Part shown: positions 18,501-30,169 of the stretch, one piece after another
Layout of the letters: each line of letters begins with the position of its first letter
Numbering within the stretch: position 1 is the stretch's first letter
Assembly: GCF_900963305.1 (NCBI RefSeq)
Contig: NW_021780168.1
Coordinates: forward strand, 186,001-250,000
From: Echeneis naucrates
Lineage: Eukaryota; Chordata; Actinopteri; Carangiformes; Echeneidae
Length of the DNA stretch: 64,000 nt
Reading direction: 5' to 3'
The notes under the pieces: model-generated
What the model was told of the DNA's origin: nothing
Databases searched by the model: none
What the model saw: only the letters and a program-made list of their open reading frames with translations
Program-made: the position numbers and the translations under genes

Positions 18501-19826
18501 CGGTCAATACTGATCATTTCAATTATGAAACACAGACGACTTCCTTTTGTTCAAGCGCTTCTCTTTGCGGTTGTCCTGGATGGTATTAAAACCAGTTTTG
18601 ATAGATTTCTTCAGATAAGCTGAGTGAGTGAATTTTTCGTCAACATTTCCCGAACTGAAGCACAGACTTGTGTTCTGAGAGCAGTAAGTGCTATTTGTTG
18701 GGATAGTGTTGGTGATTTCAGAAGGCAATGACAAGTTTTATCAGTTTTTAGGGTGTGGGGGTGAAGAACATCTGAATTAGTTAGCACATACTAAGTTATC
18801 TTAATGGGTAGGCTGCTGGATTAGCATGTATTTGTATCAATCAGCTTCTCAGCTGCTCTGAATGGTGACAGTGGGGCAGTCTTTGTGTTTACATCTGAAT
18901 CACATGTGATTTTGGAAATTCTTCAAAGCAGCTTCAAAGGAGGAGTTTCATTCTGTGAGTACTGTGACATCATCAGGCGATGTATCAAAGGCAGCAGCTC
19001 TTCAGACACACAAGTGACACACAACTGTGAGGAGCACAAGTGTTGACCTCTCGCACCCTACACATTCAAACCCCAGCAGTGCTGTGGTTCATACTTTACA
19101 GCATGTTTTCAGTCAGACCTGCTGATCTGCAGTGATGGGCTGTGTGTGCTCCCTGCCAAACACTGCATGTTTTCACATGGGGGTGGGGGGGTTGAAATAT
19201 AGGAAATAAGGGAGAAAGAAACAACAGAGGGAGGCTTGTCACTGTAAATTACTGTGATGAGTGCTGATTCTCTCAAATAAGAATATGTTTAAAACAAACA
19301 AACCAAATCAATTAAACGGCTTTGCTTTGTCCTGACACCCAAACATTTGGACACAACTTTCTGACGGGCTGTCATTAGTCTGACTAAAGTTTTCCGAGCG
19401 TGAAAAGCAGTTAATCACCAAATTTCCTTCTGCTGAACAAAGCTGTAATAAAGGAAGTGATGAGCAGGAACTGCACTGAGAGTGAAGCACTGCAGGATGT
19501 GTTGTAGCCAACAACAGAAGTGCCACTGCAGCACTCTGCTGCTCAACTCTCAATATTATAGATATGATAGACAACATTCTCTGTGTTTTCCTGTTAATCA
19601 GTGCTGCTGAAGAACTCATGTCTCATGATGGGACATCCAGTGTATAAACAGCAGAGGATGGTTTCAATCCATCGACCTCACTATGTTCAGGTTGCAATGT
19701 CCTCTGGAGTTTTGTGTAATTTTTAACCACCACATCCACTTTCTGTCAAAGCGGCTGTGGTGGTTAAAAAGTACTGAGATTTCCACCTGCAGTGGATCAA
19801 ATGACCACGAGGGGGCAGCTTGGAAA
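18500..19826. other. Intergenic repeats
   Basis: No gene is seen. 18500-18735 belongs, on the minus strand, to the diverged repeat family that fills 45.6-49.7 kb. The rest carries scraps of Ala, Thr and initiator-Met (19650-19680) sequence. Confidence 0.55.
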
Positions 19827-19899
19827 ATGAAGTCAGATCTTATTGAAGAGCATCAGACTTTTAATCTGAGGATCCAGGGTTCAAGTCCCTGTTCAGGTG
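19827..19899 (+). pseudogene. tRNA-Lys-TTT, 5' third lost
   Basis: From GAGCATCAGACTTTTAATCT to the 3' end it matches Lys-TTT. The 5' acceptor and D arm are unrelated. Confidence 0.7.
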
Positions 19900-19955
19900 C
19901 TGCAGCTTCTTCCCAGTGGCTGTTTTTTTGTCATCACATGTACCTTTGGGTTTGT

Positions 19956-20037
19956 GACGAGGTGGCCGAGTGGTTAAGGCGATGGACTGCTAATCCATTG
20001 TGCTCTGCACGCATGGGTTCGAATCCCGTCCTCGTCG
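19956..20037 (+). tRNA. tRNA-Ser-GCT: tRNA-Ser-GCT
   Basis: This is a complete 82-nt type II tRNA with perfect GACGAGG/CCTCGTC acceptor, consensus A box, CTGCTAA loop (GCT), long variable arm and TTCGAAT T loop. No T run follows closely. It is one of the cleanest genes here; decayed copies lie at 5290, 7225 and 56345. Confidence 0.92.
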
Positions 20038-20463
20038 GTGTTCAGCTGGCTTTAGTCTGTCTGAGTTGTACCCTGCTGTTGAGCAGGTTGAAATGTGGTC
20101 ATGGCCCTTTTTTAACAGGAGACAAACTTTGTTAAGAGTCATGATGGTCACTACACTACAGAAACTGCATGCACTCATTCATTTGAAGCGAACGTGAGAG
20201 TGTATCCATCTGTGTCGCGTGGGGCATCAATGAAAGGCAGAAAATGCCTTTGATCTCCAGTGACGTCACACAGTCTCGTTGTGGAGTTATTAGATGTTGA
20301 TTCTGCAAAAATGGTCCAGTGCGGTGAAATTGTCCATAGAAGTCTAATATCACCGAAACATGTTAACCAGACAGTGTTCAAGGATTTGAGGTTTAAAACA
20401 CCAAATTTTCATTATTAACTAAAGCTGTGTTTGTTATATCTGTAACATTTAACATTATGCTCA

Positions 20464-20537
20464 AGGCACTGCTGGGATTTGAACCCAGGATCGCCTGTTT
20501 ACAAGACAGACACTTTGACCAGCTAAGCCACAGCACC
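20464..20537 (-). tRNA. tRNA-Thr-TGT: tRNA-Thr-TGT
   Basis: The 74-nt copy has GGTGCTG/CAGTGCC acceptor fully paired with wobble, CTTGTAA loop (TGT) in a paired TCTGT/ACAGG stem and a good T arm. It looks functional; sister copies at 3534 and 23866 have stem mismatches. Confidence 0.87.
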
Positions 20538-20892
20538 ACTCTGAAGTACATGTATATACAGAGGATCTGGTAATGGAAGTGTAATGTGTATACTGCAGCT
20601 GAGGTTGATGGTAAAGTGGTTTGTTTTAATGTGGGAGTGCAGCGTTTGGATGCTCCAATCAGTCCGAGAAGGGTTTCCACATGTATGGATTCCCCAAGAA
20701 CCATGAGGGCTGGAAAACGTGGTGTGTGTGATTGTGTGTGTGTGTGTACAGATACAAATGCTAATAAAGATAAGTATATGTACGGCAAAGGGCCTCTGAT
20801 ATAATACAGAGATTGTCAACTGAGATTGAGGTAGTGATTTAATCATTTTACTCCTGGAGATACTTTCACTATATATATAATCACACTGTGCA

Positions 20893-20965
20893 TCACACTT
20901 AGCTCAAATGGTAGAGCGCTGGCTTAGCATGTAAGAGGTAGTGGGATCGATGGCCACATTCTCCA
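20893..20965 (+). pseudogene. tRNA-Ala-AGC with lost 5' acceptor
   Basis: TTAGCTCAAATGGTAGAGCG, TTAGCAT (AGC) and the ACATTCTCCA end are Ala-AGC. The first seven bases no longer match or pair. Confidence 0.7.
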
Positions 20966-21675
20966 CGGGACTAGCTCTTTGTTGGAGATTACAGCAACAA
21001 GTGAACTAAACACAGCAGATCCCTGAGTGGACTTAGGAGCCTTTTGGTAAACAGAAGCAGGACTGTTGTTGTGTTTGGAGCTTTGACTGTTTCCTGAACA
21101 CATCATAAACTTAAGCAGCTGCTCTCCTGCTCACATGTTCTTCACACCATCACAAGATATCGATGGTGGGTTGTTGATTTTTATCATTATGCTGCGTTTC
21201 AACTCCTTGACGCTTTGAGGTGCAGAAAAAACAAGAGCAGTCGCACCATACAAGCATTTCAAAATAAAAGCCAATTTAGATTATTTTATTTGTATCTTTA
21301 GTTCAGATGTAGCAAAGCACAACAATGCTGTCAATAAGGATCTTTCCCATTTGGGTTACTTGAAGTGATGGTGGCCACTGATGCAACACTCCGTAGCAGC
21401 ACCACTCTGATGTACAGGGATGTATTTTGGATCTGAAAATTCCCCCAACATATGTGGCTGACCATCGTGACTCTTTTTCTTTAGCATATAATAAACTGTC
21501 ACATTAACTGTCACATGAATGTGCTGTGTGTAAATAATAAAAAAAAAACGCCACAAATGTTCCATCAGTAACCATCAAAGGAGATGCTGATTCTGTGATG
21601 TCACAAAGGTTCTACTGACATCAAAGGGATCAAAGACTCCTCCCACTTTTTTGTCATGAACTCTGTAGTCCACAT

Positions 21676-21747
21676 GGCTCGTTGGTCTAGGGGTATGATT
21701 CTCGCTTCGGGTGCGAGAGGTCCCGGGTTCAAATCCCGGACGAGCCC
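21676..21747 (+). tRNA. tRNA-Pro-CGG: tRNA-Pro-CGG
   Basis: All four stems pair, the A box (TGGTCTAGGGG) and B box (GGGTTCAAATC) are consensus and the loop TTCGGGT gives CGG. It is a textbook 72-nt Pro gene and the cleanest of about ten Pro copies in the window. Confidence 0.94.
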
Positions 21748-21772
21748 ATCTGTTGCCTTTCTGTGCAGTACG

Positions 21773-21795
21773 CTCGCCCACTGAGCTACATCCCC
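21773..21795 (-). pseudogene. tRNA-Ala 5' fragment
   Basis: The minus strand reads GGGGATGTAGCTCAGTGGG and stops. The same fragment sits about 30 bp after the Pro copy at 24490 (near 24587-24610). Confidence 0.6.
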
Positions 21796-22194
21796 TGCAT
21801 GGTGTGGTAGCTTTAGCCAACCAGACAGCTTCTGAGCTCCTGCAGCAGCTAAATCGCTTATCTGTCTGATGAAACCTTCTGGATGAGATGAGGACATTGA
21901 TAATGCTGCCTGTCCTCACTAGCTCCTCCTCTGTGGTGACCCCCAAACAGGACACAACCTCAGTATCATGACAAGTCATGCTGCTGAACAATTAATGTTA
22001 CAAGGATTCATTTCAGCGTCACTTTAACAGATTGGATTCATACATTTATGTGACACACAGTCAGGTCATGTCCTCTTTCTGTAGATCAAAGCGTTAAGGA
22101 GCTCAAACACAGCAAAACATACTGAATGATAAAAATGAAGATTTGAAGAAGGAATTAAAATAGAAGTGATGAACTGTGGATGGCAACCGAACCA

Positions 22195-22395
22195 ATGAGT
22201 GCTGTCGTTCTCAGGCTGATGGTGCCGAAATTTTGCAGTATCTGCAAAATCCTCCAGATACTGACCTGGAACCCCTCCTCACCACGGCTTCCCAAAATCC
22301 TGTCCATGAGCATCACTAACAGAGTTGGACAGAAAGCACAGCCCTGCTGGACGCCAACACCCGGAGCTTACTGTCAGATCGACAAAGCCCCTCAG
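22195..22395 (-). mobile_element. LINE reverse transcriptase fragment
   Basis: The minus strand encodes pieces resembling the GVQQGCxLSP...MDRILG region of a fish non-LTR retrotransposon reverse transcriptase. It is too short to place in a clade. Related scraps lie at 8480 and 55555. Confidence 0.55.
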
Positions 22396-22462
22396 GGAAT
22401 CGATATCCCAGTCTTCCACATGACAGACAAAAATCCTGTCCGCAAAGGGTTAAAACAGAGTA

Positions 22463-22536
22463 CGTCCATGGGTGGGCTTGAACCACCATCCTTTCAGTTA
22501 ACAACCGAACGCGCTGACTGATTGCGCCACAGAGAC
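22463..22536 (-). tRNA. tRNA-Asn-GTT: tRNA-Asn-GTT, near intact
   Basis: The 74-nt copy has GTCTCTGTGGCGCAATC start, TGTTAAC region (GTT), paired anticodon stem and T arm. One acceptor mismatch (5-68) and a D-loop G to A change at the conserved GG pair are seen. Confidence 0.78.
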
Positions 22537-22670
22537 ATGTTGATCAGTTCCTATTACACATTACTGGAGAAAGTGATGAATGACATTCTCCATGTTTTCA
22601 TGTTAATCAGTACTGCTTAAAATCTCCTGACATCTTCCAGCTAGATGATGAGACATTCAGTGTGTTAGGA

Positions 22671-22726
22671 TAGCAGAGGATGGTTTTGATCCATTGACCT
22701 CTGGGTTATGGGCCCAGCACGCTTCC
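22671..22726 (-). pseudogene. Initiator tRNA-Met, 5' end lost
   Basis: From GGAAGCGTGCTGGGCCCATA to the 3' end it is initiator Met. The 5' acceptor and D-stem strand are missing. Confidence 0.75.
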
Positions 22727-22867
22727 GTGAACTGGATTTATTTCCTTTCCTGGATTTACTTCATCATTTCAGTGACTGTGGATTCAGCTGACAAATGCAA
22801 AATACAACCAACATTTAAACTCCTCCCACTTTTGTGAATGTGAACCACTAAAGGGAGGAAGCTGCAT

Positions 22868-22940
22868 CGCCTGAACAGGGACTTGAAACCTGGACCCTCA
22901 GATTAAAAGTCTGATGCTCTACCGACTGAGCTACTCAGGC
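22868..22940 (-). tRNA. tRNA-Lys-TTT: tRNA-Lys-TTT, one T-stem mismatch
   Basis: A complete 73-nt copy whose only stem defect is T-C at the last T-stem pair (53-61). Its flank matches that of the copy at 12727. Confidence 0.78.
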
Positions 22941-23306
22941 TGGTTAAAGCAGCTGGTTGTGTGTCCAAAAGGCTGTCAAACACATCTTTCTTCCATTTTC
23001 TCCTCCAAACAGTTTTGAGATTTCCCATAATGTCATATGTGTGTCATTTTTGCAGTGAAGCTGTGGTAGTGTGGCTGAGTGAGTACAATCTTGAAGTATT
23101 TAATTAAATGTAAAACTGTTATAAACGGAGTGTTGCATTAGTGGCCACCATCACTTCAAGCAACCCAAATGGGAAAGATCCTTATTGACAGCATTGTTTG
23201 GCTTTGCTACATCCGAGCTAAAGATACAAATAAAATAATCTGAACCGGCTTTTATTTTGAAATGATTTTTGGCGATTTTTTTGGAGGATGTTTTGCATTT
23301 CTAGCA

Positions 23307-23379
23307 GCCCGGCTAGCTCAGTCGGTAGAGCATGAGACTCTTAATCTCAGGGTCGTGGGTTCGAGCCCCACGTTGGGCG
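23307..23379 (+). tRNA. tRNA-Lys-CTT: tRNA-Lys-CTT
   Basis: The 73-nt gene matches the vertebrate Lys-CTT consensus throughout, with perfect GCCCGGC/GTTGGGC acceptor (G-T allowed), CTCTTAA loop and GTGGG/CCCAC T stem. Eight T follow about 10 nt downstream as a Pol III terminator. Confidence 0.95.
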
Positions 23380-23865
23380 ATAAGCAGTTTTTTTTAAGAC
23401 CCAAAGTTACAGTTCCAATATTCTGCCTCGTCTTTCAACCACAACCACATGAAATATTGTGAGGTTGAATGCTGCCCGCTGACTGGTTGTGTGTCCAAAT
23501 GGCTTCAAAGACATCTTTCTGCCATTCACTCCTCCAAACCTTTGGACACAGCTTTGAGCTTTCTCACAGGTGTCATTGTTTCAGTGAAGATGTATGTATG
23601 GATGTATTCCCCCTGAATCCTGCGATTCACAGCTTCCACCAAATGGAGCCAAATAAGACACAAAACTTATTGTGATGTGAGTCTGAAGAGCTGCTGCCTT
23701 TGATACATCACCTGATGATGTCACAGTACTCACAGAATGAAACTCTTCCTTTGAAGCTGCTTCAAAGAATTTCCAAAATCACATGTGATTCCGATGTAAA
23801 CACAAAGTCTGCCACCATTCAGAGCAGCTTATTGATAATTCATTGATCATTTGACATTACACTCA

Positions 23866-23939
23866 GGGCACTGCTGGGATTTGAACCCAGGATCTCTAGT
23901 TTACAAGACAGGCGCTTTGACCAGCTAAGCCACAGCACC
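23866..23939 (-). pseudogene. tRNA-Thr-TGT with anticodon-stem mismatches
   Basis: Direct duplicate of the gene at 20464. Two mismatches in the anticodon stem (28-42, 29-41) make it doubtful, while acceptor and T arm are intact. Confidence 0.75.
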
Positions 23940-24489
23940 ACTCTGAAGTACATGTATATACAGAGGATCTGGTAATGGAAGTGTAATGTGTATACTGCAG
24001 CTGAGGTTGATGGTAAAGTGGTTTGTTTTAATGTAGGAGTGCAGCGTTTGGATGCTCCAATCAGTCCGAGAAGGGTTTCCACATGTATGGATTCCCCAAG
24101 AACCATGAGGGCTGGAAAACGTGGTGTGTGTGTGCTTGTGTGCATGTGTACACAGATACAAATGCTAATAAAGATAAGTATATGTACAACAAAGGGCCTC
24201 TGATATAATACAGAGATTGTCAATTGAGATTGTGGTAGTGATTTAATCATTTTACTCCTGGAGATACTTTCACTATATATAATCACACTGTGCACGTGCA
24301 AATAACACGTGCACATGAATGTGCTGTGTGTAAATAATGAAAAAAAAAAAAAAAAAAAAAAACGCCACAAATGTTCCATCAGTAACCATCAAAGGAGATG
24401 CTGATTCTGTGATGTCACAAAGGTTCTAATGACATCAAAGGGATGAAAGACTCCTCCCACTTTTTTGTCATGAACTCTGCAGACCATAT

Positions 24490-24561
24490 GGCTCGTTGGT
24501 CTAGGGGTATGATGCTCGCTTAGGGTGCGAGAGGTCCGGGGTTCAAATCCCGGACGAGCCC
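24490..24561 (+). tRNA. tRNA-Pro-AGG: tRNA-Pro-AGG, one T-stem mismatch
   Basis: Acceptor, D arm and anticodon arm are intact with loop TTAGGGT (AGG). One G-G mismatch lies in the T stem. It is the direct-duplicate partner of the Pro-CGG gene at 21676, so the pair differs in anticodon. Confidence 0.82.
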
Positions 24562-24839
24562 ATTTGTTGCCTTTCTGTGCGGTACGCTCGCCCACTGAGC
24601 TACATCCCCTGCATGGTGTGGCAGCTTTAGCTAACCAGGACCACTTGGAGCTAAATCTGAAGACTGTGGTTTTCAGGACACTTGTTATTTTAATCAAATT
24701 ATGTACTAGACCGTAACTTCATTGTGAAGTTTTGACGTGAGTTAAAAAAAGAGGCCAAAACATTAGAGAACTTCATTCTGTGTTTGTTTTTCCACAGAGG
24801 AAGTGAAGTCACACACCACATGATGTTTCTCTTTCCTGC

Positions 24840-24890
24840 TCCTCGTTAATGTAGTGGACAGTATCTCTGCATGTCACAGAGAAGACTTCA
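24840..24890 (+). pseudogene. tRNA-Asp-GTC 5' part
   Basis: TCCTCGTTAATGTAGTGGAC and the GTCAC anticodon region match Asp-GTC; the T arm and 3' end are missing. The same truncated copy with the same flank is at 56127. Confidence 0.65.
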
Positions 24891-24967
24891 AAGCTTCAAA
24901 CTACTGATGCACCGATATGAAATTTTTTATGATATGTTGTTTTTTATCAATATCTGTTAAAAGCATT

Positions 24968-25039
24968 TTCCCTGACCGGGAATCGAACCCAGGCCGCAGC
25001 GGTGAGAGCACCCAATCCTAGCCACTAGACCATCAGGGA
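24968..25039 (-). tRNA. tRNA-Glu-CTC, slightly decayed
   Basis: A complete 72-nt copy with perfect acceptor and T arm and CTC loop. The first anticodon-stem pair (27-43) is G-G. Four T follow within 10 nt on the minus strand. Confidence 0.75.
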
Positions 25040-25495
25040 GTGTATGGATACTAAATGTTGACTGAGTGACTAAGCAGGATAATATGGAGCAGTGATTTCA
25101 GTAATGTCCAACACCGTGGAGATGATGTTTAGAACTATACGAGGCCCCATGAAGGCAGCATCTTTCCCTGGTGGTATAGTGATTTTAATCCAGCATCCGT
25201 ACCGCGATCATTTTAAAGAGTCACTGAATTTATTTCGACTCAAACATGGCAGTGTTACTAAAGTAAGACGGGACAAATGTAACATTCAGAATCGGATCAA
25301 TGAACACTCCAAATGACGTCACCACATTCAGCAAGCAATACTTCAGAACAGAGTAAAATCTGGTGACTACGTCACACTTCCACTAAATTATTGCCGGAAA
25401 ATTGCTTTTTAAGACAGAAAAGTACATTTGTCAGAGCAGACAATTTTTCGAGATAAACATTGTGATGATCATTTCCTGTGTCACATCTGTGCTTG

Positions 25496-25569
25496 TGGCC
25501 AGTATGGGGATTGAACCCATGACCTTGGCGTTATTAGCACCACGCTCTAACCAGCTGAGCTAACCGGCC
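25496..25569 (-). tRNA. tRNA-Ile-AAT: tRNA-Ile-AAT
   Basis: A clean 74-nt gene: GGCCGGTTAGCTCAGCTGG start, CTAATAA loop (AAT), all stems paired, GGGTTCAATCC B box. Its 5' end lies about 50 bp from the start of the copia element. Confidence 0.94.
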
Positions 25570-25617
25570 TGTGCTACAGCAGCTTCTTCTCTTCACATGT
25601 TTCCTCACTGACTCAAA

Positions 25618-28600
25618 AAAATGTCACTGACCCCGCATTATTAACTTGTACACAACGCTGACGTCGCTGCAGAAAATGAGCAGCGAGACTGTTACGACTA
25701 TATCATCAGGGCAGAGACCGCCATCACGGCGCTGCGGAACGCGGGTGAAACATTAGGAGACGGCTTACTGATTACCATGGTCTTAAAGGGATTGCCTGAA
25801 AGTTTTAAGCCATTTGCAATTCATGTAACACATAATGAGGACGATATCACATTCGCGGAGTTCAAAACAAGACTACGTAGCTTTGAAGCCACAGAAAAGC
25901 TAACTTCAGCAGAGTCCAATGACAATGTGATGAAAACGGCTACGAGAGCCGGGTGGAGGCCCGCCAAGTCAAGTGCATGGGACAGGACCAACGAGGATGC
26001 GGGAATTGTGTGTTTTAAGTGTGGCATGAAAGGTCACCGAGCGAAAGCATGTCGGCGAAAGACATGGTGCAGTCATTGTAAAAGTGACACTCACAACGAT
26101 GTCACCTGTAGACGTAAAAACATAAAGGACGGAGCGAGGAAAATCGCAGATGAGAGCGGCAACGGATCTACAGCAGCAGCAGCAGATTACGCCTTCAGGA
26201 TCAGGGACGCAGACAGCGGGGCTCAGCAGCAACAACCAGCACGCAGCATCAACGAAAAGGGCCTAATGGTTGGCACTGGAGCTACATCCCACATCGTTAC
26301 CGATATAGCCAAGTTTAAAAGCTTCAACAACACATTCAAGCCGGAGACGCACTGTGTGGAGTTGGCAGACGGCACCCTGTGCAGAGGCGTCGCTCAACGC
26401 AAGGGGAATGCAGAGGTGTTCCTGGTAGACAGCACGGGACGACGATGCAGAGCAACGCTGAGAGGCGCGTTGTTTATACCGTCTTACCCCCAGGATATTT
26501 TCTCGGTAAAGTCAGCAACTGCCTCTGGAGCAACAGTCACTTTTAAACAAGGACAGGATGTGTTGATACATGAAGATGGTACCAGGTGGAACATTCATGT
26601 GTATGGCAAATTGTATTATTTGCACACTGAGGTTGATGATAGTGATAAGTGTAGTACTTGTCATGACATGCAAACATGGCACGAAATATTAGGCCATTGT
26701 AACTATGAGGATGTACTTAGACTGCAAAATGTTGTCAGTGGTATGCAGATTAAGGGCAAGGCTACTAAGCCTGATCAAGAGTGTGAGGTATGTATCCAGG
26801 GAAAGTTTGCACAAACCCGTAGTAGAGAACCTGATAAAAGAGCAAAGGCTCCCTTGCAAATGGTACACACAGACCTAGCAGGTCCAGTAGCTAATGGATC
26901 TATAGATGGGTACAAATATGTGCAGTCATTTACCGATGATTACTCAAATGCAGTGTTTGTATACTTTCTAAAATCAAAGAGTGACACGGTGCAGGCAACT
27001 GAAAGGTTCCTTGCAGATACTGCCCCCTACGGGAAGGTTAAATGTATAAGGTCTGACAATGGCACTGAGTTCATGTGTAATGACTTTCAAACCCTGTTAA
27101 GGAAAAATTGCATTAAGCATGAGACATCAGCTCCATATTCACCTCATCAGAACGGTACCGCTGAGAGGGGCTGGCGTACTCTTTTTGAGATGGGCAGGTG
27201 CATGCTAATTGAAAGTCAGCTACCCAAATTTCTCTGGAACTATGCTGTTCAGACAGCAGCCATAGTACGCAACAGATGCTTTAATAAGCGAACAGGGAAG
27301 ACCCCTTACCAGATGTTAACTGATAAAGCACCAAATCTGTCCAAAATGCAGAAGTTTGGATCTGTATGTTACACATAAAAACAGAACAAGGGAAAGCTTG
27401 ATTCCAGATGTGATCAGGGATATTTTGTCGGTTACGACAAAAATAGTCCAGCTTATTTGGTTTATCATCCTGACACTGAAAAGGTGCAGAAACACAGACT
27501 TGTGAAATTTGTGAACAAGGAAAATGTGGAAAAGCAAACACAGACAGTAGAGATAGAACCAAATAATGATGAAGATGACAGAGTGAGACAGACAGGGACT
27601 GATAGAGCAACACAAGAAGTTTATAAGAACACTGAGAAATCTCAGGAAACAAGGGTAAGAGACAAAAATTCACAAGGTAGTACATCAAGTGAGTTTAACC
27701 AAGAAGAGTCAAGTGAGACAAGTAGTGAAACTGCCAGCGGGAGGTATCCTACAAGAGAGAGGAAGACACCAGGTTACTTAAAGGACTTTGTAACTAGTAA
27801 CAGTGATAGGGATGGGATTCATACTACTATTGATTACTGTTATAGAGCAATGTGTGGTGTCCCACATACATTTAAAGAAGCTATGGAGTCAGTTAACTCA
27901 AAACAGTGGACTAAAGCAATGGATGAAGAAATCCAGTCATTAAAGGAAAACAACACATTTACTCTGACTACTCTGCCAAAGGGCAAGAAAACAGTGGGGG
28001 GTAAATGGGTTTATTCTGTAAAGACTGACATTGAAGGTAAAGACAAGTGCAAAGCAAGATTTGTGGCAAAGGGTTACAGTCAGAAGATGGGGATTGATTA
28101 TGGTGAAACTTTCTCCCCAACAGCAAATTTGACAAGTGTAAGAGTACTGTTACAGAAAGCAGCACAGGAGAACCTGTTGCTTCATCAAATGGACGTAAAA
28201 ATTGCTTACTTACACGGTCCGATAGATTACGAGATCTACACAGACCAACCAGAAGGTTACGAGGAAGGAGAAGGTCTGGTATGTAAGCTGGAGAAATCTT
28301 TGTACGGCCTAAAACAGTCTGGCCGAAACTGGAATAAGACTCTACATGACTATTTAACTGAAAAAGGATTCACACAAAACCCAGCAGACCATTGTGTCTA
28401 TGTCAAAGAGACTAAAGATGAAAAGGTGATTTTGGTAGTCTGGGTGGACGATTTGATAATCGCAACCAACAATGAAAAAGTGATGAAAGATGTAAAAGAG
28501 ATGCTTGCAGAAAAGTTCAAAATGAAAGACTTAGGTAGACTTAAGCATTTTCTCGGCATCAACTTTACTCAGTCTGATGGATGTGTAAAAATGTCACAGG

Positions 28601-29766
28601 AAACATATGTCCACAAGATTTTGGAAAGGTTTAACATGCAGGACTGCAAACCTAGAGACACTCCATGTGATCAAAAACTATATTACACAGAAGACGCTGT
28701 TAAAATGTGTGATGTTAGGATGTATAGGGAGGCTGTAGGCAGCCTTATATATTTGACAACCTGTACTCGTACAGACTTAAGTTTTGTGGTAAGCAAGCTA
28801 TCACAATATTTTTGTGAACCAACAGAAGAACAATGGATAACTGTGAAACATGTACTAAGGTATCTGAGAGGTACTGCAGACAGAGAGTTGTGTTTCAGAA
28901 GAAATGACAAAAAGGAGTTAGGGCTAGTGGCCTATAGTGATGCTGACTGGGCGTCAGATACTGCAGACAGACGCAGCACTACAGGTTACTGTGTGAGCCT
29001 TAGTGAGAACAGTTCTCTAGTTTCTTGGAAAACAAAGAAACAGCCTACGCTAGCGCTCTCAACCTGTGAGGCAGAATATATGGCTCTGGCTTCCACTATG
29101 CAAGAGTGTATATATTTGGAGCAACTGCTAAAAAGCATTGATGATTACAAATACACAAAGACTGTAGTGTATGACGATAACCAGGGAACAATTGCAGTAG
29201 CCAAAAACCCTGTAAGCAGGCAAAGATGCAAACACGTGGACATTAAATATCACTTCATAAGGTCCATTGTGAATGAGAGAAAAATGAACCTGATTTATTG
29301 TAGTACTGAGGAGATGGTTGCAGATGTTATGACTAAGCCTGTCACTAAAGTCAAACTGAAAAAGTTCGCAGGTATTATGTTTGGTATCTAAAGAATGGAA
29401 AAGGTCCACATCTGCACTGTATTTTACTGTGTGATTTTCTTTAAGTTTTGAAATTCCACAACCTGAGTACAAGTGGGGGTGTTAAGAGATACAATTAGAT
29501 GTACTCAGTTGTTGTGTGTGAATGTATGGTTGTTGTACAATTGTGGTGTTGCGTGTTCACCACGATGTGGCGCTGTGCACGGATGCCATTGGTTTTTGTT
29601 TTGGGACACACCCCGATTTGTTGTTCAGTCTGTCTGTGCGTGCACATGTTCGGTCATGAAGGTTATACCAGGTTAAGTCTGAAATAAATATGCCAGGAGG
29701 GCTAAAGATATATCGTCCTAGTTTTCTTCCTGAAGTTCAACGCAAGCAAGGCTGCGAAGCTCAACA
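25618..29766 (+). mobile_element. Ty1/copia LTR retrotransposon fossil
   Basis: This is a copia-superfamily element in sense orientation. Parts in order are: the end of a gag region with a CCHC zinc knuckle (about 26010-26050), a retroviral-type protease region with a DTG-like GTGAT stretch (about 26270), a GAG-pre-integrase domain with WHEILGHCN, an integrase core (about 26860-27200), a copia-type reverse transcriptase with a VDD active-site box (about 27900-28560), RNase H (about 28930-29330), a purine-rich tract and one recognised LTR. The integrase-before-RT order is diagnostic of Ty1/copia. The element is broken, with about two or three breaks. Long stretches of coding sequence are still readable, so it is probably not ancient, but with one LTR it cannot be dated from here. 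Confidence 0.93.
29480..29766 (+). repeat. 3' LTR of the copia element
   Basis: A 287-bp segment begins TGTTAAG directly after the purine tract AAGTGGGGG and ends CTCAACA, giving the usual TG...CA ends. It holds an AATAAA signal near 29682. The host spacer resumes at once with a sequence also found near 45370 and, reversed, near 60660. Confidence 0.75.
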
Positions 29767-30096
29767 TGTATTTTGCATTTGTCAGCTGAATCTACAGTCA
29801 CTGGAATTATTTAATGAGTTAATTTACAGTTTAAAAAACAGTTTAATTTAATTAGTTTTGAACAAAGAGCTCCAGCAGATTGTTTGAGCTGAAGAAAACA
29901 ATGCTGTCTGTTTCCAGATGATGAAGAACTCAGTTCTCAGTTGATGCTCAGTTATCTCCATCTAGTGGACAGATGGTAGAAGTTGATTCCTGAAAAGAGG
30001 AAGTGACTTTTCCTCAGATCAAACTTCTTCTCTTCACTTGTTTCCACATTTGAGGTTTAAACCCAACCACTAAACTCTCATTATTAACTAAAGCTG

Positions 30097-30169
30097 TGCC
30101 CCGTGTGAGGCTCGAACTCACGACCTTGAGATTATGAGACTGACGCGCTGCCTACTGCGCCAACGACGC
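30097..30169 (-). tRNA. tRNA-Met-CAT: Elongator tRNA-Met (CAT), near intact
   Basis: The 73-nt copy has CTCATAA loop, consensus A and B boxes and ACGGGGC 3' acceptor. One acceptor mismatch (3-70) and one anticodon-stem C-C mismatch are seen. Confidence 0.75.

Larger units (their letters stand above)
20380..21790. repeat. Segment duplicated (direct) at 23850-24630
   Basis: Thr-TGT, its roughly 330-bp downstream spacer and the Pro gene recur in the same order at 23850-24630. The first copy has about 600 extra bases (20880-21470) between the two halves. Confidence 0.85.

Noticed and set aside
23840-24379. 179-residue open frame at 23.8-24.4 kb (minus)
   Set aside because: It reads through a tRNA-Thr copy and a poly-A tract; the similar frame at 20393-20788 exists only because the segment is duplicated.
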